In this document: positions 61,606 to 64,000 of the stretch, piece by piece
How the letters are laid out: every line of letters starts with the position of its first letter
Position numbering within the stretch: position 1 is the stretch's first letter
Assembly (NCBI GenBank): GCA_029982615.1
Contig: JARRBK010000003.1
Span: 1-64,000 of the forward strand
Origin: Tepidanaerobacteraceae bacterium
GTDB lineage: Bacteria > Bacillota > Thermosediminibacteria > Thermosediminibacterales > Tepidanaerobacteraceae
Direction: 5' to 3'
Length of the DNA stretch: 64,000 nt
Made by a program: the position numbers and the translations under genes
Notes under the pieces: generated by a model
What the model was told of the DNA's origin: nothing
What the model saw: only the letters and a program-made list of their open reading frames with translations
The model's database searches: none

Positions 61606-63687
61606 ATGGCTTGGAGAATAGGGGTAGATATTGGTGGAGCTTTTACAGATTTATACGCAGTTGATTTAGAGAGCGGAAAAAGTATTTGGGTAAAAGTCGA
61701 ATCGACACCACCTAATTTTGAAGAGGGTGTTATTAGAGGAATTGAAGAATTGGAAAAACAAGGAGTTTGTGTTAAAGATACAAGACAAGTAATTCATGGT
61801 CAAACTGTTGTTATTAACTCAATTATCACAAGAAATGGGGCGAATGTCGGGTTTATAACTACGGCTGGATATGATATTTTGGATATTCAAAGGGCTAATA
61901 GAAGAGACATATTTAATTTTAAATATAAAAAGCCTACCCCGTTCGTCTCTAGATACATGAGTGAATGGATAAATGAGCGTATAGATGCTGATGGCAGTGT
62001 GTATAAACCACTAAATGAAGAAGAAGTTAAAAAAGCTGCAGAAATATTAATAAAAAAAGGTGCTGAATCTTTTGCAATTGGTTTTATAAACAGCTATCAA
62101 AATACGTCCCATGAAGCAAAAGCAAAAAAAATAGTCGAACAAATCCTTATAGACAATGGTTTTGAAAAACCACTCGTTACGATATCGAGTGATTTAAGCC
62201 GTGAGTGGAGAGAATATGAGCGATTTAATACTGCTGTGCTAAATGCGTATGTTCAGCCTATATTTGTTAAATATATAGAAAAACTAGAAAAAACATTGAA
62301 AGAAAAGGGTTTCAATGGAGTCTTTTACCTAACCCTTGCCTCTGGAGGGATGGCAACTTCAGATTATGCTAAAAAATATCCAATTACTACAGTAGAAGGA
62401 GGCCCAATAGCTGGAATCATAGGAGGTACTATATTAGGGCGCCTGTTGAAAGAAAATAATATAATTATTATCGATGGTGGCAGCACAACAACAAAAGCGG
62501 GATTAGCTAAAGACTTAATATCCCAAGTAAATACAGAATATTGGATTGAACAAGACGAATGGAATCCAGGTTACCCAACAAGAGTGCCCGTAATAAATAT
62601 TACCGAGATAGGTACAGGGGGAACTAGTTTGGTATGGGTCGATGAAGCTGGAAACCTTCAAGTAGGGCCAAAGGCTGCTGGTGCAAGACCCGGACCTGCT
62701 TGTTATGGTATGGGGGGAGAAAAACCAACATTAACAGATGCATATGTCATTACTGGTTATTTGAATCCAGACTATCTGTTAGGAGGTAATCTTAAAATAC
62801 ACAAAAATTTGGCTGAAAAAGCATTTAAAAATATCGCAAAACGGTTAAATATTGATGTTAAAGATGCAGCTTATGGCGCTATTAGAGTAGCAAACGATAA
62901 CTCATCAAATCTAATAAGATTAATATCAATAAGGAAAGGATTTGATCCAAGAGAATTTACACTTATTGCCCATGGCGGTTCTGGACCGATGATGGCTCCT
63001 TTTATTGCTGAAGAACTATCAATACCTAAAGTAATAGTTCCAACAATCCCAAGCGGAGTCTTCAATTCATGGGGTATGATTGGATTGGATATCAGACATG
63101 AATTAGTTCAGACAAGTATCACACCAATTAAAGAAGATGAAAACTTTACAAAACTTATAAATTCCATTTTCGAAGAATTAGAAAGTAATATTAAAATGAC
63201 TTTTCAAAGCGAGAATATTGATCCGAAGGATGTTGAAATACAGAGATTTTTAGACATGAAATACGAAGGGCAGGCTCATACTTTAAAGATTTCATGTACT
63301 GAAAGGAAACTCGGGATAGAAGAGATTAAGGATATTACAAAGACTTTTCATGAGGCTCATTTTAGAGAATTTGGGTTTAATATGATAGAAAGTGGAATAG
63401 AAATAGTTAATTTCCATATAGTTGGCATACATAAAGTTAAACATACAAAAATTGAAAAACAAAATAATTTCGCTTCACTTATCGATGCACGCTTGGGTGA
63501 AAGAAAAGTGTACAACGGTATAGAAGAAATTTTAGTACCAGTATACAAAAAGGAAAAGATTCCAACAAATGCTGCCATTGAAGGCCCTTGCATAATTGAG
63601 GGAGATACTTCAACAATAATTGTTACTGAAAACTTCAAGGCAAATCATGACGAGTATGGGAATTTAATAATGGTAAGGAAGGGATAA
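61606..63687 (+). CDS. Hydantoinase/oxoprolinase subunit A (HyuA-like)
   Basis: This 693-residue protein is the ATP-binding subunit of the hydantoinase/5-oxoprolinase/acetone-carboxylase family. Phosphate-binding motifs are DIGGAFTDLYAVD near the N terminus and IIDGGSTTTKAG near residue 287; GTGGTSLVWVDEAG and the GARPGPACYG motif follow. It needs the B subunit, which starts downstream. The ATG follows AAGGAGG. The exact substrate (a hydantoin, oxoproline or ketone) is not decidable here. The gene is visibly more AT-rich than most of the window. Confidence 0.88.
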   Translation: MAWRIGVDIGGAFTDLYAVDLESGKSIWVKVESTPPNFEEGVIRGIEELEKQGVCVKDTRQVIHGQTVVINSIITRNGANVGFITTAGYDILDIQRANRRDIFNFKYKKPTPFVSRYMSEWINERIDADGSVYKPLNEEEVKKAAEILIKKGAESFAIGFINSYQNTSHEAKAKKIVEQILIDNGFEKPLVTISSDLSREWREYERFNTAVLNAYVQPIFVKYIEKLEKTLKEKGFNGVFYLTLASGGMATSDYAKKYPITTVEGGPIAGIIGGTILGRLLKENNIIIIDGGSTTTKAGLAKDLISQVNTEYWIEQDEWNPGYPTRVPVINITEIGTGGTSLVWVDEAGNLQVGPKAAGARPGPACYGMGGEKPTLTDAYVITGYLNPDYLLGGNLKIHKNLAEKAFKNIAKRLNIDVKDAAYGAIRVANDNSSNLIRLISIRKGFDPREFTLIAHGGSGPMMAPFIAEELSIPKVIVPTIPSGVFNSWGMIGLDIRHELVQTSITPIKEDENFTKLINSIFEELESNIKMTFQSENIDPKDVEIQRFLDMKYEGQAHTLKISCTERKLGIEEIKDITKTFHEAHFREFGFNMIESGIEIVNFHIVGIHKVKHTKIEKQNNFASLIDARLGERKVYNGIEEILVPVYKKEKIPTNAAIEGPCIIEGDTSTIIVTENFKANHDEYGNLIMVRKG

Positions 63688-63689
63688 GA

Positions 63690-63758
63690 ATGAGAGTTTA
63701 TATAGGTAAATTTGTAACTTCTACATTAAATGACATTAGAGGTGATAGAAATGACTAA
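63690..63758 (+). CDS. 22-codon open frame overlapping the hyuB start
   Basis: An ATG at 63690 with a good SD (AAGGAAGGG) opens a 22-residue frame that ends at TAA 63756-63758, overlapping the first codons of the hyuB-like gene. It could be a chance frame or a coupling peptide that brings ribosomes to the next start. Confidence 0.25.
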   Translation: MRVYIGKFVTSTLNDIRGDRND

Positions 63759-64000
63759 AGATGCTGTATCGATTAGAATCATTAAAAATTCTTTAGATAA
63801 TATAGCTAAAGAGATGTTCTGGGCTACAATAAAAACGGCTATGAGCAGCATCATTTATGAGACATATGATTTTGCACCGGCACTTACTAATGCCAAAGGT
63901 GATTTAATTTCAATTGGAACAGGAATACCTGTATTTCTTGGGGTCATGCCTATTATTGCCAAGGCAGTGATGGAGGATATAGAAAAACACAACTTAGGAT
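63751..64000 (+). CDS. Hydantoinase/oxoprolinase subunit B (HyuB-like), 5' part
   Basis: The frame from ATG 63751 runs off the right edge after 83 codons. It begins with VSIRIIKNSLDNIAKEM and continues with SSIIYETYDFAPALTNAKG and GTGIPVFLG, which fit the N terminus of the HyuB/oxoprolinase B family. It partners HyuA in an ATP-dependent amidohydrolase or carboxylase. AGAGGTGAT precedes the ATG. Confidence 0.85.
   Translation, partial: MTKDAVSIRIIKNSLDNIAKEMFWATIKTAMSSIIYETYDFAPALTNAKGDLISIGTGIPVFLGVMPIIAKAVMEDIEKHNLG

Noticed and set aside
1-64000. CRISPR arrays, tRNA or rRNA genes, insertion sequences, prophage
   Set aside because: No regularly spaced direct repeats, cloverleaf-like genes, rRNA stretches, transposase or phage structural genes were seen on either strand.

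Overview
The window looks like chromosomal DNA of an anaerobic, endospore-forming Firmicute of the class Clostridia, probably a moderately thermophilic member of the Thermoanaerobacterales/Thermosediminibacterales. This is inference from gene content: a gerA-gerB-gerC germinant receptor operon, csaB-type S-layer anchoring genes, an ftsE-ftsX-M23-ctp-minJ division block, a split transketolase, two tungsten-type aldehyde oxidoreductases (AOR), strong Shine-Dalgarno (SD) sequences and frequent TTG/GTG starts. No rRNA, tRNA, CRISPR array, transposase or phage gene was seen.

Layout. 1-143 holds the tail of an unknown gene. 499-9426 is a catabolic operon behind a near-perfect sigma-54 promoter: acetoin-dehydrogenase-type E1alpha, E1beta, E2 and E3, then a tungsten AOR, a MoaD-like protein, an MFS permease and a VOC enzyme. 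Its probable activator, an AcoR-like sigma-54 enhancer-binding protein, follows at 9652. 11.7-17.9 kb holds a transglutaminase-like protein, a DEAD-box helicase, class II fructose-bisphosphate aldolase, an aminotransferase and a second VOC protein. 18.0-23.9 kb is a second tungsten operon: a Moco/Tuco-riboswitch-like leader, a four-cluster ferredoxin subunit, a second AOR, a second MoaD-like protein and three NuoE/F/G-like subunits, together predicted to be an NAD-linked, possibly electron-bifurcating, aldehyde oxidoreductase. 24-34.5 kb has a eukaryotic-type hexokinase and a cell-surface polymer cluster (exported protein, two GT4 enzymes, DUF4330, O-antigen-ligase-like protein, DUF5693, CsaB, TagA/WecG). 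34.6-41.9 kb carries a YitT protein, split transketolase, the ger operon with a candidate sigma-G promoter, and a DUF2294-like gene. 42.6-48.4 kb is an unusual three-gene carbohydrate cluster ending in a 1185-residue glycosyltransferase/GH130 fusion. 48.7-54.1 kb is the division/peptidoglycan block. Then come an FAH-family enzyme, a small well-signalled protein, uvrB-uvrA with an SOS-like box, and an AT-rich hydantoinase-type operon (XRE-cupin regulator, hyuA, start of hyuB) that runs off the end.

How the parts may work together (inference). Acetoin-type cleavage gives acetyl-CoA plus acetaldehyde, and the AOR in the same operon could oxidise that aldehyde to acid while reducing ferredoxin. 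The second AOR complex could move aldehyde electrons to NAD and/or ferredoxin. Each AOR is followed by its own MoaD-like gene, and each operon has a different control device: sigma-54 plus AcoR for one, a pterin-cofactor riboswitch for the other. The aldehyde-oxidising pair of operons and the GT/GH130 fusion cluster are the most promising for new biology.
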